Shown piece by piece: positions 1 to 11,505 of a DNA stretch of 64,000 bases. The position numbers were made by a program, and so were the translations under genes. This stretch comes from Membranipora membranacea. Its lineage: Eukaryota; Bryozoa; Gymnolaemata; Cheilostomatida; Membraniporidae. Position 1 is the stretch's first letter; every line of letters begins with the position of its first letter. The DNA is taken from contig OU612068.1 in the NCBI GenBank assembly GCA_914767715.1, positions 10,600,001 through 10,664,000 on the forward strand. The letters run 5' to 3'. The notes under the pieces are model-generated. The model worked only from the letters and a program-made list of their open reading frames with translations. It was not told the origin of the DNA and did no database searches.

Positions 1-178
1 TTCTAAGCCAGTAAAGAATTCTGCCCAATTATTGGCTAATTTCCCGAGGACCGTACCTATCGATTTCTGTCAATTTCTATCAAAATACCTCGATAGAATA
101 CGCATCGTAACAGGGAGCTAATTTTTTATATGAGATATAGGGACGTCGTTGCGAACCTCAAAACAGAGTTACAAGCGT
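1..178 (+). repeat. Reference monomer (phase used throughout)
   Basis: First complete monomer, used to number positions 1-178. Landmarks: GAATTC at 16-21, ATCGAT at 59-64, GACGTC at 142-147, an AT-rich stretch at 119-139, and CTCAAAACAG at 157-166. The blocks most constant through the array are positions 5-41 (around GAATTC), 70-100, 107-119 (GTCACAGGGAGCT in most copies) and 150-165 (TGCGAACCTCAAAACA). Variation concentrates at 42-48, 63-69, 102-104, 121-130, 147-148 and 168-175. The usual A+T/G+C mix gives about 39% G+C. Because 178 is 59 codons plus one base, reading frame shifts at every monomer, which argues against a coding repeat. The length is close to nucleosome repeat lengths. Confidence 0.95.
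57..96. other. 40-bp dyad (potential hairpin) in each monomer
   Basis: Positions 57-63 (CTATCGA) and 90-96 (TCGATAG) are exact reverse complements. Inside them, consensus positions 65-69 (TTTTG) and 81-85 (CAAAA) also pair, leaving an 11-base loop and an asymmetric internal loop. The outer arms recur in most monomers, with exceptions such as TATTGAT and TATCAAT variants. The common CGAATTTTG variant adds one inner pair; the CGATTATTG and CGATTTCTG variants (the latter in this first monomer) break or weaken the inner stem. Short dyad symmetries are known from several centromeric satellites without a CENP-B box; whether this one folds or binds a protein is inference. Confidence 0.6.
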
Positions 179-1880
179 TTCTAAGCCAGTAAAGAATTCT
201 GCCCAATTATTGGCTAATTTCCCCAGGACCGTACCTATCGATTTTTGTCAATTTCTATCAAAATACCTCGATAGAATACGCATTGTCACAGGGAGCTAAT
301 ATATTATATGAGATATAGGGACGTCATTGCGAACCTCAAAACAGAGTTTCAAGGGTTTCTAAGCCAGTAAAGAATTCTGCCCAATTATTAGCTAATTTGC
401 CCAGGACCGTACCTATCGATTTTTGTCAGTTTCTATCAAAATACCTCGATAGAATGCGCATTGTCACAGGGAGCTAATATATTATTTGAGATATAGGGAC
501 GTCATTGCGAACCTCAAAACAGAGGTTCAAGGGTTTCTAAGCCAGTAAAGAATTCTGCCCAATTATTGGCTAATTTCCCCAGGACCGTACCTATCGATTT
601 CTGTCAATTTCTATCAAAATACCTCGATAGAATATGCATCGTAACAGGGAGCTAATTTTTTATATGAGATATAGGGACGTCATTGCGAACCTCAAAACAG
701 AGTTTCAAGGGTTTCTAAGCCAGTAAAGAATTCTGCCCAATTATTGGCTAATTTCCCGAGGACCGTACCTATCGATTTCTGTCAACTTCTATCAAAATAC
801 CTCGATAGAATACGCATCGTAACAGGGAGCTAATTTTTTATATGAGATATAGGGACGTCGTTGCGAACCTCAAAACAGAGTTACAAGCGTTTCTAAGCCA
901 GTAAAGAATTCTGCCCAATTATTGGCTAATTTCCCCAGGACCGTACCTATCGATTTTTGTCAATTTCTATCAAAAGACCTCGATAGAATACGCATCGTCA
1001 CAGGGAGCTAATATTTTATATGAGATATAGGGACGTCATTGCGAACCTCAAAACAGAGTTTCAAGGGTTTCTAAGCCAGTAAAGAATTCTGCCCAATTAT
1101 TGGCTAATTTCCCGAGGACCGTACCTATCGATTTCTGTCAATTTCTATCAAAATACCTCGATAGAATACGCATCGTAACAGGGAGCTAATTTTTATATGA
1201 GATATAGGGACGTCGTTGCGAACCTCAAAACAGAGTTACAAGCGTTTCTAAGCCAGTAAAGAATTCTGCCCAATTATTGGCTAATTTCCCCAGGACCGTA
1301 CCTATCGATTTTTGTCAATTTCTATCAAAATACCTCGATAGAATACGCATTGTCACAGGGAGCTAATATATTATATGAGATATAGGGACGTCATTGCGAA
1401 CCTCAAAACAGAGTTTCAAGGGTTTCTAAGCCAGTAAAGAATTCTGCCCAATTATTAGCTAATTTGCCCAGGACCGTACCTATCGATTTTTGTCAGTTTC
1501 TATCAAAATACCTCGATGGAATACGCATTGTCACAGGGAGCTAATATATTATTTGAGATATAGGGACGTCATTGCGAACCTCAAAACAGAGGTTCAAGGG
1601 TTTCTAAGCCAGTAAAGAATTCTGCCCAATTATTGGCTAATTTCCCCAGGACCGTACCTATCGATTTCTGTCAATTTCTATCAAAATACCTCGATAGAAT
1701 ATGCATCCTAACAGGGAGCTAATTTTTTATATGAGATATAGGGACGTCGTTGCGAACCTCAAAACAGAGTTACAAGCGTTTCTAAGCCAGTAAAGAATTC
1801 TGCCCAATTATTGGCTAATTTCCCCAGGACCGTACCTATCGATTTTTGTCAATTTCTATCAAAATACCTCGATAGAATAC

Positions 1881-3520
1881 GCATCGTCATAGTGAGCTAG
1901 TATTTTATATGAGATATAGGGACGTCGTTGCGAACCTCAAAACAGAGTTACAAGCGTTTCTAAGCCAGTAAAGAATTCTTCCCAATTATTGGCTAATTTC
2001 CCCAGGACCGTACCTATCGATTTTTGTCAATTTCTATCAAAATACCTCGATAGAATACGCATCGTCATAGTGAGCTAATATTTTATATGAGATATAGGGA
2101 CGTCGTTGCGAACCTCAAAACAGGGTTTCAAGCGTTTCTAAGCCAGTAAAGAATTCTGCCCTATTATTCTCTAATTTCCCCAGGACCGTACCTATCGATT
2201 TTTGTCAATTTCTATCAAAATACCTCGATCTAATACGCATCGTCACAGAGAGCTAATATTTTATATGAGATATAGGGACGTCGTTGCGAACCTCAAAACA
2301 GAGTTTCAAGCGTTTCCAAGCCAGTAAAGAATTCTGCCCAATTATTGGCTAATTTCCCCAGGACCGTACCTATCGATTTTTGTCAATTTCTATCAAAAAA
2401 CCTCGATAGAATACGCATCGTCACAGGGAGCTAATATATTATATGAGATATAGGGACGTCATTGCGAACCTCAAAACAGAGTTTCAAGGGTTTCTAAGCC
2501 AGTAAAGAATTCTGCCCATTCATTGGCTAATTTCCCCAGGACCGTACCTATCGATTTTTGTCAATTTCTATCAAAATACCTCGATAGAATACGCATCGTC
2601 ACAGGGAGCTAATATTTTATATGAGATATAGAGACGTCGTTGCGAACCTCAAAACAGAGTTTCAAGGGTTTTTAAGCCAGTAAAGAATTCTGCCCAATTA
2701 TTGGCTAATTTCCCCAGGACCGTACCTATCGATTTTTGTCAATTTCTATCAAAATACCTCGATAGAATACACTTCGACACAGGGGGCTAATATTATAAAT
2801 GGGATATAGGGAGGTCATTGTGAACCTCAAAACAGTGTTTCAACCGTTTCTAAGCCGGTAAAGAATTCTGCCTAATTATTGGCTAATTTCCCAAAGACCG
2901 TACCTATCGATTTTTGTCAATTCCGATCAAAATACCTCGATAGAATACGCTTCGTCACAGGGGGCTAATATTTTATATGAGATATAGGGAGGTCATTGCG
3001 AACCTCAAAACAGAGTTTCGAGCGTTTCTAAGCCAGTAAAGAATTCTGCCCAATTATTGGCTAATTTCCCAAGGTCCGTACCTCTCGAGTTTTGTCAATT
3101 TCTATCAAAATACCTCGATAGAATACGCATCGTCACAGAGAGCTAATATTTTATATGAGATATAGGGACGTCATTGCGAACCTCAAAACAGAGTTTCAAG
3201 CGTTTCTAAGCCAGTAAAGAATTCTGCCCAATTATTGGCTAATTTCCCAAGGACCGTACCTATCAATTTTTGTCAATTTCTATCAAAATACCTCGATAGA
3301 ATACGCATCGTCACAGGGAGCTAATATTTTATATGAGATATAGAGACGTCATTGCGAACCTCAAAACACAGTTTCAAGGGTTTCTAAGCCAGTAAAGAAT
3401 TCTGCCCAATTATTGGCTAATTTCCCCAGGACCGTACCTATCGATTTCTGTCAATTTCTATCAAAATACCTCGACAGAATACGCATCGTCACAGGGAGCT
3501 AATATTTTATATGAGATATA
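1881..3520 (+). repeat. Satellite monomers without clear higher-order period
   Basis: About nine monomers of the same family in phase, with no variant order that I can match at a short offset. The left part carries the CATAGTGAGC variant at about 1888 and 2066 (two adjacent near-copies, one with CTAGTATT). The right part contains the most diverged monomers of this half of the window, annotated separately. No other sequence is present. Confidence 0.75.
2762..3110 (+). repeat. Strongly diverged monomers
   Basis: About two consecutive monomers with many private changes: ACACTTCGACACAGGGGG near 2768, ATAAATGGGATATAGGGAGG near 2795, CAGTGTTTCAACCG near 2833, GCCGGTAAAG, TGCCTAATTATT, CCCAAAGACCG and AATTCCGATC; then GGGAGGTCATT, GTTTCGAGCG and TACCTCTCGAGTTTTG in the next one. 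Length and phase are still 178. Such a pocket of old variation inside a homogenised array usually marks sequence that recent amplification has bypassed; that reading is inference. Confidence 0.75.
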
Positions 3521-3736
3521 GGGACTTCATTGCGAACCTCAAAACAAAGCTTCAAGCGTTTCTAAGCCAGTAAAGAATTCTGCTCCATTATTGGCTAATT
3601 TCCTCAGGACCGTACCTATCGATTTTTGTCAATTTCTATCAAATTACCTCGATAGAATACGCATCGTCACAGGGAGCTAATAGTTTACATGAGATATAGG
3701 GACATCGTTGCGAACCTCAAAACAGAGTTTCAAGCG
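3521..3736 (+). repeat. Representative HindIII-type dimer haplotype
   Basis: A linked set of variants spans two adjacent monomers: GGGACTTCATTGCG, then ACAAAGCTTCAAG (creating AAGCTT), CCCATTATT or CTCCATTATT, CTTCAGG or CCTCAGG, ATCAAATTACC, CTAATAGTTTACATG, GGGACATCG and finally GCGTATCTAAG. The whole set travels together at many places (for example near 7081, 12957, 14557, 17405, 21677, 30582, 35387 and 47487). It is the easiest marker for following segment copying. Half-haplotypes, left part only, occur near 32176, 32887, 36632 and 48730. Confidence 0.85.
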
Positions 3737-6700
3737 TATCTAAGCCAGTAAAGAATTCTGCCCAATTATTGGCTAATTTCCCCAGGACCGTACCTATCGA
3801 TTTTTGTCAATTTCTATCAAAATACCTCGATAGATTACGCATCGTCACAGGGAGCTAATATATTATATGAGATATAGAGACGTCGTTGCGAACCTCAAAA
3901 CAGAGTTTCAAGCGTTTCTAAGCCAGTAAAGAATTCTGCCCAATTATTGGCTAATTTCCCCAGGACCATACCTATCGATTTTTGTCAATTTCTATCAAAA
4001 TACCTCGATAGAATACGCATCGTCACAGGGAGCTAATATTTTATATGAGATATAGGGACGTCGTTGCGAACCTCAAAACAGAGTTTCAAGCGTTTCTAAG
4101 CCAGTAAAGAATTCTGCCCAATTATTGGCTAATTTCCCCAGGACCGTACCTATCGATTATTGTCAATTTCTATCAAAATACCTCGATAGAATACGCATCG
4201 TCACAGGGAGCTAATAGTTTACATGAGATATAGGGACATCGTTGCGAACCTCAAAACAGAGTTTCAAGCGTATCTAAGCCAGTAAAGAATTCTGCCCAAT
4301 TATTGGCTAATTTCCCCAGGACCGTACCTATCGATTTCTGTCAATTTCTATCAAAATACCTCGATAGAATACGTATCGTCACAGGGAGCTAATATTTTAT
4401 ATGATATATGGGGACGACATTGCGAACCTCAAAACAGAGTTTCAAGCGTTTCTAAGCCAGTAAAATATTCTGCCCAATTATTGGCTAATTTCCCCAGGAC
4501 CGTACCTATCGATTTTTGTCAATTTCTATCAAAATACCTCGATAGAATACGCATCGTCACAGGGAGCTAATATTTTATATGAGATATAGAGACGTCGTTG
4601 CGAACCTCAAAACAGAGTTTCAAGCGTTTCTAAGCCAGTAAAGAATTCTGCCCAATTATTGGCTAATTTCCCCAGGACCATACCTATCGATTTTTGTCAA
4701 TTTCTATCAAAATACCTCGATAGAATACGCATCGTCACAGGGAGCTAATATTTTATATGAGATATAGGGATGTCGTTGCGAACCTCAAAACAGAGTTTCA
4801 AGCGTTTCTAAGCCAGTAAAGATTTCTGCCCAATTATTGGCTAATTTCCCCAGGACCGTACCTATCGAATTTTGTCAATTTCTATCAAAATACCTCGATA
4901 GAATACGCATCGTCACAGGGAGCTAATATTTTATATGAGATATAGGGACTTCATTGCGAACCTCAAAACAAAGCTTCAAGCGTTTCTAAGCCAGTAAAGA
5001 ATTCTGCCCCATTATTTGCTAATTTCTTCAGGACCGTACCTATCGATTTTTGTCAATTTCTATCAAATTACCTCGATAGAATACGCATCGTCACAGGGAG
5101 CTAATAGTTTACATGAGATATAGGGACATCGTTGCGAACCTCAAAACAGAGTTTCAAGCGTATCTAAGCCAGTAAAGAATTCTGCCCAATTATTGGCTAA
5201 TTTCCCAAGGACCGTACCTATCGATTTTTGTCAATTTCTATCAAAATACCTCGATAGAATACGCATCGTCACAGGGAGCTAATATTTTATATGAGATATA
5301 GAAACGTCGTTGCGAACCTCAAAACAGAGTTTCAAGGGTTTTTAAGCCAGTAAAGAATTCTGCCCAATTATTGTCTATTTTTCCCAGGACCGTACCTATC
5401 GATTTTTGTCAATTTCTATCAAAATACCTCGATAGAATACGCATCGTCACAGGGAGCTAATATTTTATATGAGATATAGAGACGTCGTTGCGAACCTCAA
5501 AACAGAGTTTCAAGGGTTTTTAAGCCAGTAAAGAATTCTGCCCAATTATTGGCTAATTTCCCCAGGACCGTACCTATCAATTTTTGTCAATTTCTATCAA
5601 AATACCTCGATAGAATACGCATCGTCACAGGGAGCTAATATTTTATATGAGATATAGGGACGTCATTGCGAACCTCAAAACAGAGTTTCAAGGGTTTCTA
5701 AGCCAGTAAAGAATTCTGCCCAATTATTGGCTAATTTCCCCAGGACCGTACCTATCGATTTCTGTCAAGTTCTATCAAAATACCTGGATAGAATACGCAT
5801 TGTCACAGGGAGCTAATATTTTATATGAGATATAGGGACGTCGTTGCGAACCTCAAAACAGAGTTACAAGCGTTTCTAAGCCAGTAAAGAATTCTGCCCA
5901 ATCATTCTCTAATTTCCCCAGGACCGTACCTATCGATTTTTGTCAATTTCTATCAAAATACTTCGATAGAATACGCATCGTCACAGGTAGCTAATATTTT
6001 ATATGAGATATAGGGACGTCGTTGCGAACCTCAAAACAGAGTTTCAAGCGTTTCTAAGCCAGTAAAGAATTCTGCCCAATTATTGGCTAATTTCCCAAGG
6101 ACCGTACCTATCGATTTTTGTCAATTTATATCAAAATACCTCGATAGAATACGCATCGTCACAGGGAGCTAATATTTTATATGAGATATAGGGACGTCGT
6201 TGCGAACTTCAAAACAGAGTTACAAGCGTTTTTAAGCCAGTAAAGAATTCTGCCCAATTATTGGCTAATTCCCCCAGGACCGTACCTATCGAATTTTGTC
6301 AATTTCTATCAAAATACCTCGATAGAATACGCTTCGTCACAGGGAGCTAATATTTTATATGAGATATAGGGACGTCGTTGCGAACCTCAAAACAGAGTTT
6401 CAAGCGTTTCTAAGCCAGTAAAGAGTTCTGCCCAATTATTGGCTAATTTCCCCAGGACCGTACCTATCGATTATTGTCTATTTCTATCAAAATACCTCGA
6501 TAGAATACGCATCGTCACAGGGAGCTAATATTTTATATGAGATATAGGGACGTCATTGCGAACCTCAAAACAAAGTTTCAAGCGTTTCTAAGCCAGTAAA
6601 GAATTCTGCCCAATTATTGGCTAATTTCTTCAGGACCGTACCTATCGATTTCTGTCAATTTCTATCAAAATACCTCGATAGAATACGCATCGTCACAGGG

Positions 6701-9700
6701 AGCTAATATTTTATATGAGATGTAGGGACGTCGTTGCGATCCTCAAAACAGAGTTACAAGCGTTTCTAAGCCAGTAAAGAATTCTGCCCAATTATTGGCT
6801 AATTTCCCCAGGACCGTACCTATCGAATTTTGTCAATTTCTATCAAAATACCTCGATAGAATACGCATCGTCACAGGGAGCTAATATTTTATATGAGATA
6901 TAGGGACGTCGTTGCGAACCTCAAAACAGAGTTTCAAGCGTTTCTAAGCCAGTAAAGAATTCTGCCCAATTATTGGCTAATTTCCCCAGGACCGTACCTA
7001 TCGATTATTGTCAATTTCTATCAAAATACCTCGATAGAATACGCATCGTCACAGGGAGCTAATATTTTATATGAGATATAGGGACTTCATTGCGAACCTC
7101 AAAACAAAGCTTCAAGCGTTTCTAAGCCAGTAAAGAATTCTGCTCCATTATTGGCTAATTTCCTCAGGACCGTACCTATCGATTTTTGTCAATTTCTATC
7201 AAATTACCTCGATAGAATACGCATCGTCACAGGGAGCTAATAGTTTACATGAGATATAGGGACATCGTTGCGAACCTCAAAACAGAGTTTCAAGCGTATC
7301 TAAGCCAGTAAAGAATTCTGCCCAATTATTGGCTAATTTCCCCAGGACCGTACCTATCGATTTTTGTCAATTTCTATCAAAATACCTCGATAGAATACGC
7401 ATCGTCACAGGGAGCTAATATATTATATGAGATATAGAGACGTCGTTGCGAACCTCAAAACAGAGTTTCAAGCGTTTCTAAGCCAGTAAAGAATTCTGCC
7501 CAATTATTGGCTAATTTCCCCAGGACCATACCTATCGATTTTTGTCAATTTCTATCAAAATACCTCGATAGAGTACGCATCGTCACAGGGAGCTAATATT
7601 TTATATGAGATATAGGGACGTCGTTGCGAACCTCAAAACAGAGTTTCAAGCGTTTCTAAGCCAGTAAAGAATTCTGCCCAATTATTGGCTAATTTCCCCA
7701 GGACCGTACCTATCGATTATTGTCAATTTCTATCAAAATACCTCGATAGAATACGCATCGTCACAGGGAGCTAATATTTTATATGAGATATAGGGACTTC
7801 ATTGCGAACCTCAAAACAAAGCTTCAAGCGTTTCTAAGCCAGTAAAGAATTCTGCCCCATTATTTGCTAATTTCTTCAGGACCGTACCTATCGATTTTTG
7901 TCAATTTCTATCAAATTACCTCGATAGAATACGCATCGTCACAGGGAGCTAATAGTTTACATGAGATATAGGGACATCGTTGCGAACCTCAAAACAGAGT
8001 TTCAAGCGTATCTAAGCCAGTAAAGAATTCTGCCCAATTATTGGATAATTTCCCCAGGACCGTACCTATCGATTTTTGTCAATTTCTATCAAAATACCTC
8101 GATAGAATACGCATCGTCACAGGGAGCTAATATTTTATATGAGATATAGAAACGTCGTTGCGAACCTCAAAACAGAGTTTCAAGGGTTTTTAAGCCAGTA
8201 AAGAATTCTGCCCAATAATTGTCTAATTTTCCCAGGACCGTACCTATCGATTTTTGTCAATTTCTATCAAAATACCTCGATAGAATACGCATCGTCACAG
8301 GGAGCTAATATTTTATATGAGATATAGAGACGTCGTTGCGAACCTCAAAACAGAGTTTCAAGGGTTTTTAAGCCAGTAAAGAATTCTGCCCAATTATTGG
8401 CTAATTTCCCCAGGACCGTACCTATCAATTTTTGTCAATTTCTATCAAAATACCTCGATAGAATACGCATCGTCACAGAGAGCTAATATTTTATATGAGA
8501 TATAGGGACGTCATTGCGAACCTCAAAACAGAGTTTCAAGGGTTTCTAAGCCAGTAAAGAATTCTGCCCAATTATTGGCTAATTTCCCCAGGACCGTACC
8601 TATCGATTTCTGTCAATTTCTATCAAAATACCTGGATAGAATACGCATCGTCACAGGGAGCTAATATTTTATATGAGATATAGGGACGTCGTTGCGAACC
8701 TCAAAACAGAGTTACAAGCGTTTCTAAGCCAGTAAAGAATTCTGCCCAATCATTCTCTAATTTCCCCAGGACCGTACCTATCGATTTTTGTCAATTTCTA
8801 TCAAAGTACCTCGATAGAATACGCATCGTTACTGGGAGCTAATATTTTATATGAGATATAGGGACGTCGTTGCGAACCTCAAAACAGAGTTTCAAGCGTT
8901 TCTAAGCCAGTAAAGAATTCTGCCCAATTATTGGCTAATTTCCCAAGGACCGTACCTATCGATTTTTGTCAATTTCTATCAAAATACCTCGATAGAATAC
9001 GCATCGTCACAGGGAGCTAATATTTTATATGAGATATAGGGACGTCGTTGCGAACTTCAAAACAGAGTTACAAGCGTTTTTAAGCCAGTAAAGAATTCTG
9101 CCCAATTATTGGCTAATTCCCCCAGGACCGTACCTATCGAATTTTGTCAATTTCTATCAAAATACCTCGATAGAATACGCTTCGTCACAGGGAGCTAATA
9201 TTTTATATGAGATATAGGGACGTCGTTGCGAACCTCAAAACAGAGTTTCAAGCGTTTCTAAGCCAGTAAAGAGTTCTGCCCAATTATTGGCTAATTTCCC
9301 CAGGACCGTACCTATCGATTATTGTCTATTTCTATCAAAATACCTCGATAGAATACGCATCGTCACAGGGAGCTAATATTTTATATGAGATATAGGGACG
9401 TCATTGCGAACCTCAAAACAAAGTTTCACGCGTTTCTAAGCCAGTAAAGAATTCTGCCCAATTATTGGCTAATTTCTTCAGGACCGTACCTATCGATTTC
9501 TGTCAATTTCTATCAAAATACCTCAATAGAATACGCATCGTCACAGGGAGCTAATATTTTATATGAGATATAGGGACGTCGTTGCGATCCTCAAAACAGA
9601 GTTACAAGCGTTTCTAAGCCAGTAAAGAATTCTGCCCAATTATTGGCTAATTTCCCCAGGACCGTACCTATCGAATTTTGTCAATTTCTATCAAAATACC

Positions 9701-10280
9701 TCGATAGAATACGCATCGTCACAGGGAGCTAATATTTTATATGAGATATAGGGACGTCGTTGCGAACCTCAAAACAGAGTTTCAAGCGTTTCTAAGCCAG
9801 TAAAGAATTCTGCCCAATTATTGGCTAATTTCCCCAGGACCGTACCTATCGATTATTGTCAATTTCTATCAAAATACCTCGATAGAATACGCATCGTCAC
9901 AGGGAGCTAATATTTTATATGAGATATAGGGACTTCATTGCGAACCTCAAAACAAAGCTTCAAGCGTTTCTTAGCCAGTAAAGAATTCTGCCCCATTATT
10001 GGCTAATTTCCTCAGGACCGTACCTATCGATTTTTGTCAATTTCTATCAAATTACCTCGATAGAATACGCATCCTCACAGGGAGCTTATAGTTTACATGA
10101 GATATTGGGACATCGTTGCGAACCTCAAAACAGAGTTTCAAGCGTATCTAAGCCAGTAAAGAATTCTGCCCAATTATTGGCTAATTTCCCCAGGACCGTA
10201 CCTATCGATTTTTGTCAATTTCTATCAAAATACCTCGATAGAATACGCATCGTCACAGGGAGCTAATATATTATATGAGA
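3521..10280 (+). repeat. Interleaved 20- and 16-monomer higher-order repeats
   Basis: Two long periods overlap. About 3521-4210 matches 7081-7770 at an offset of 3560 bases (20 monomers), including the rare TGCTCCATTATT at about 3581 and 7141. About 4870-7430 matches 7770-10280 at 2848 bases (16 monomers): the TATAGAAACG variant at 5299 returns at 8147, the CATTCTCTAA variant at about 5903 at 8751, GGCTAATTCCCCC at 6263 at 9111, and CTAATATATTATATG near 7414 at 10262. The change of offset at about 7770 places an exchange junction there. Confidence 0.85.
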
Positions 10281-11505
10281 TATAGGGACGTCATTGCGAG
10301 CCTCAAAACAGAGTTTCAAGGGTTTCTAAGCCAGTAAAGAATTCTGCCCAATCATTGGCTAATTTCCCCAGGACCGTACCTATCGATTTTTGTCAATTTC
10401 TATCAAAATACCTCGATAGAATACGCATCGTCACAGGGAGCTAATATTCTATATGAGATATAGAGACGTCGTTGCGAACCTCAACACAGAGTTTCAAGGG
10501 TTTTTAAGCCAGTAAAGAAATCTGCCCAATTATTGGCTAATTTCCCCAGGACCGTACCTATCGATTTTTGTCAATTTCTATCAAAATACCTCGATAGAAT
10601 ACGCATCGTCATAGTGAGCTAATATTTTATATGAGATATAGGGACGTCGTTGCGAACCTCAAAACAGAGTTTCAAGCGTTTCTAAGCCAGTAAAGAATTC
10701 TGCCCAATTATTCTCTAATTTCCCCAGGACCGTACCTATCGATTATTGTCTATTTCTATCAAAATACCTCGATAGAATACGCATCGTCACAGGGAGTTAA
10801 TATTTTATATGAGATATAGGGACTTCATTGCGAACCTTAAAACAAAGTTTCAAGCGTTTCTAAGCCAGTAAAGAATTCTGCCCAATTATTGGCTAATTTC
10901 TTCAGGACCGTACCTATCGATTTCTGTCAATTTCTATCAAAATACCTCGATAGAATACGCATCGTCACAGGGAGCTAATATTTTATATGATATATGGGGA
11001 CGTCATTGCGAACCTAAAAACAGAGTTTCAAGCGTTTCTAAGCCAGTAAAATATTCTGCCCAATTATTGGCTAATTTCCCCGGGACCGTACCTATCGATT
11101 TTTGTCAATTTCTATCAAAATACCTCGATAGAATACGCATCGTCACAGGGAGCTAATATTTTATATGAGATATAGAGACGTCGTTGCGAACCTCAAAACA
11201 GAGTTTCAAGCGTTTCTAAGCCAGTAAAGAATTCTGCCAAATTATTGGCTAATTTCCCCAGGACCATACCTATCGATTTTTGTCAATTTCTATCAAAATA
11301 CCTCGATAGAATACGCATCGTCACAGGGAGCTAATATGTTATATGAGATATAGGGACGTTGTTGCGAACCTCAAAACAGAGTTTCAAGCGTTTCTAAGCC
11401 AGTAAAGAATTCTGCCCAATTATTGGCTAATTTCCCCAGGACCGTACCTATCGATTATTGTCAATTTCTATCAAAATACCTCGATAGAATACGCATCGTC
11501 ACAGG
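8480..11505 (+). repeat. 17-monomer higher-order repeat, unit 1 (3026 bp)
   Basis: Every diagnostic variant here returns 3026 bases later, which is exactly 17 x 178: CATTCTCTAA at 8751 and 11777, GGCTAATTCCCCC at 9111 and 12137, ATCCTCACAGGGAGCTTATAG at about 10071 and 13097, and the ATGATATATGGGG monomer at 10987 and 14013. Private differences of this unit include TTAGCCAG near 9971 and GCGAGCCTC near 10297. It overlaps the right part of the 16-monomer block. Confidence 0.9.
10987..11060 (+). repeat. Representative EcoRI-minus monomer type
   Basis: A monomer type marked by ATGATATATGGGGACG (instead of ATGAGATATAGGGACG) together with AGTAAAATATTCTG, which destroys the GAATTC site. Both changes are linked. 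The type recurs near 14013, 15613, 16681, 17036, 18641, 21133, 25761, 27007, 28253 (as ATGATTTATGG), 29855, 35905, 41600 and 48005, and a partial form near 4390 (GGGGACGACATT). Confidence 0.85.

Larger units (their letters stand above)
1..1880 (+). repeat. 6-monomer higher-order repeat (about 1068 bp)
   Basis: Monomer types recur in order at an offset of 6 monomers. The CGTAACAGG variant occurs at about 107, 641, 819 and 1175, with a relative (CCTAACAGG) at about 1708. The rarer TTAGCTAATTTGCCC variant in the third monomer (about 391) returns at about 1458, an offset of 1067, because one T is missing near 1190. The CATTGTCAC type occupies the second and third monomers of each unit. The pattern ends after four monomers of the second unit: the next position carries CGTCATAGTG instead. 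Confidence 0.8.

Noticed and set aside
119-139. TATA-type promoter in each monomer
   Set aside because: The AT-rich stretch is part of the repeat, varies freely and has no gene downstream.
148-160. RNA polymerase III B box on the minus strand
   Set aside because: GGTTCGCAACG shares GGTTCG with GGTTCGANTCC but fails at the following positions, and there is no A box, tRNA-like fold or consistent T-run terminator at suitable spacing.
140-165. CENP-B box
   Set aside because: The minus strand has GGTTCGCAACGACGTCC, which keeps the TTCG core but lacks the later A and CGGG required by the consensus NTTCGNNNNANNCGGGN.
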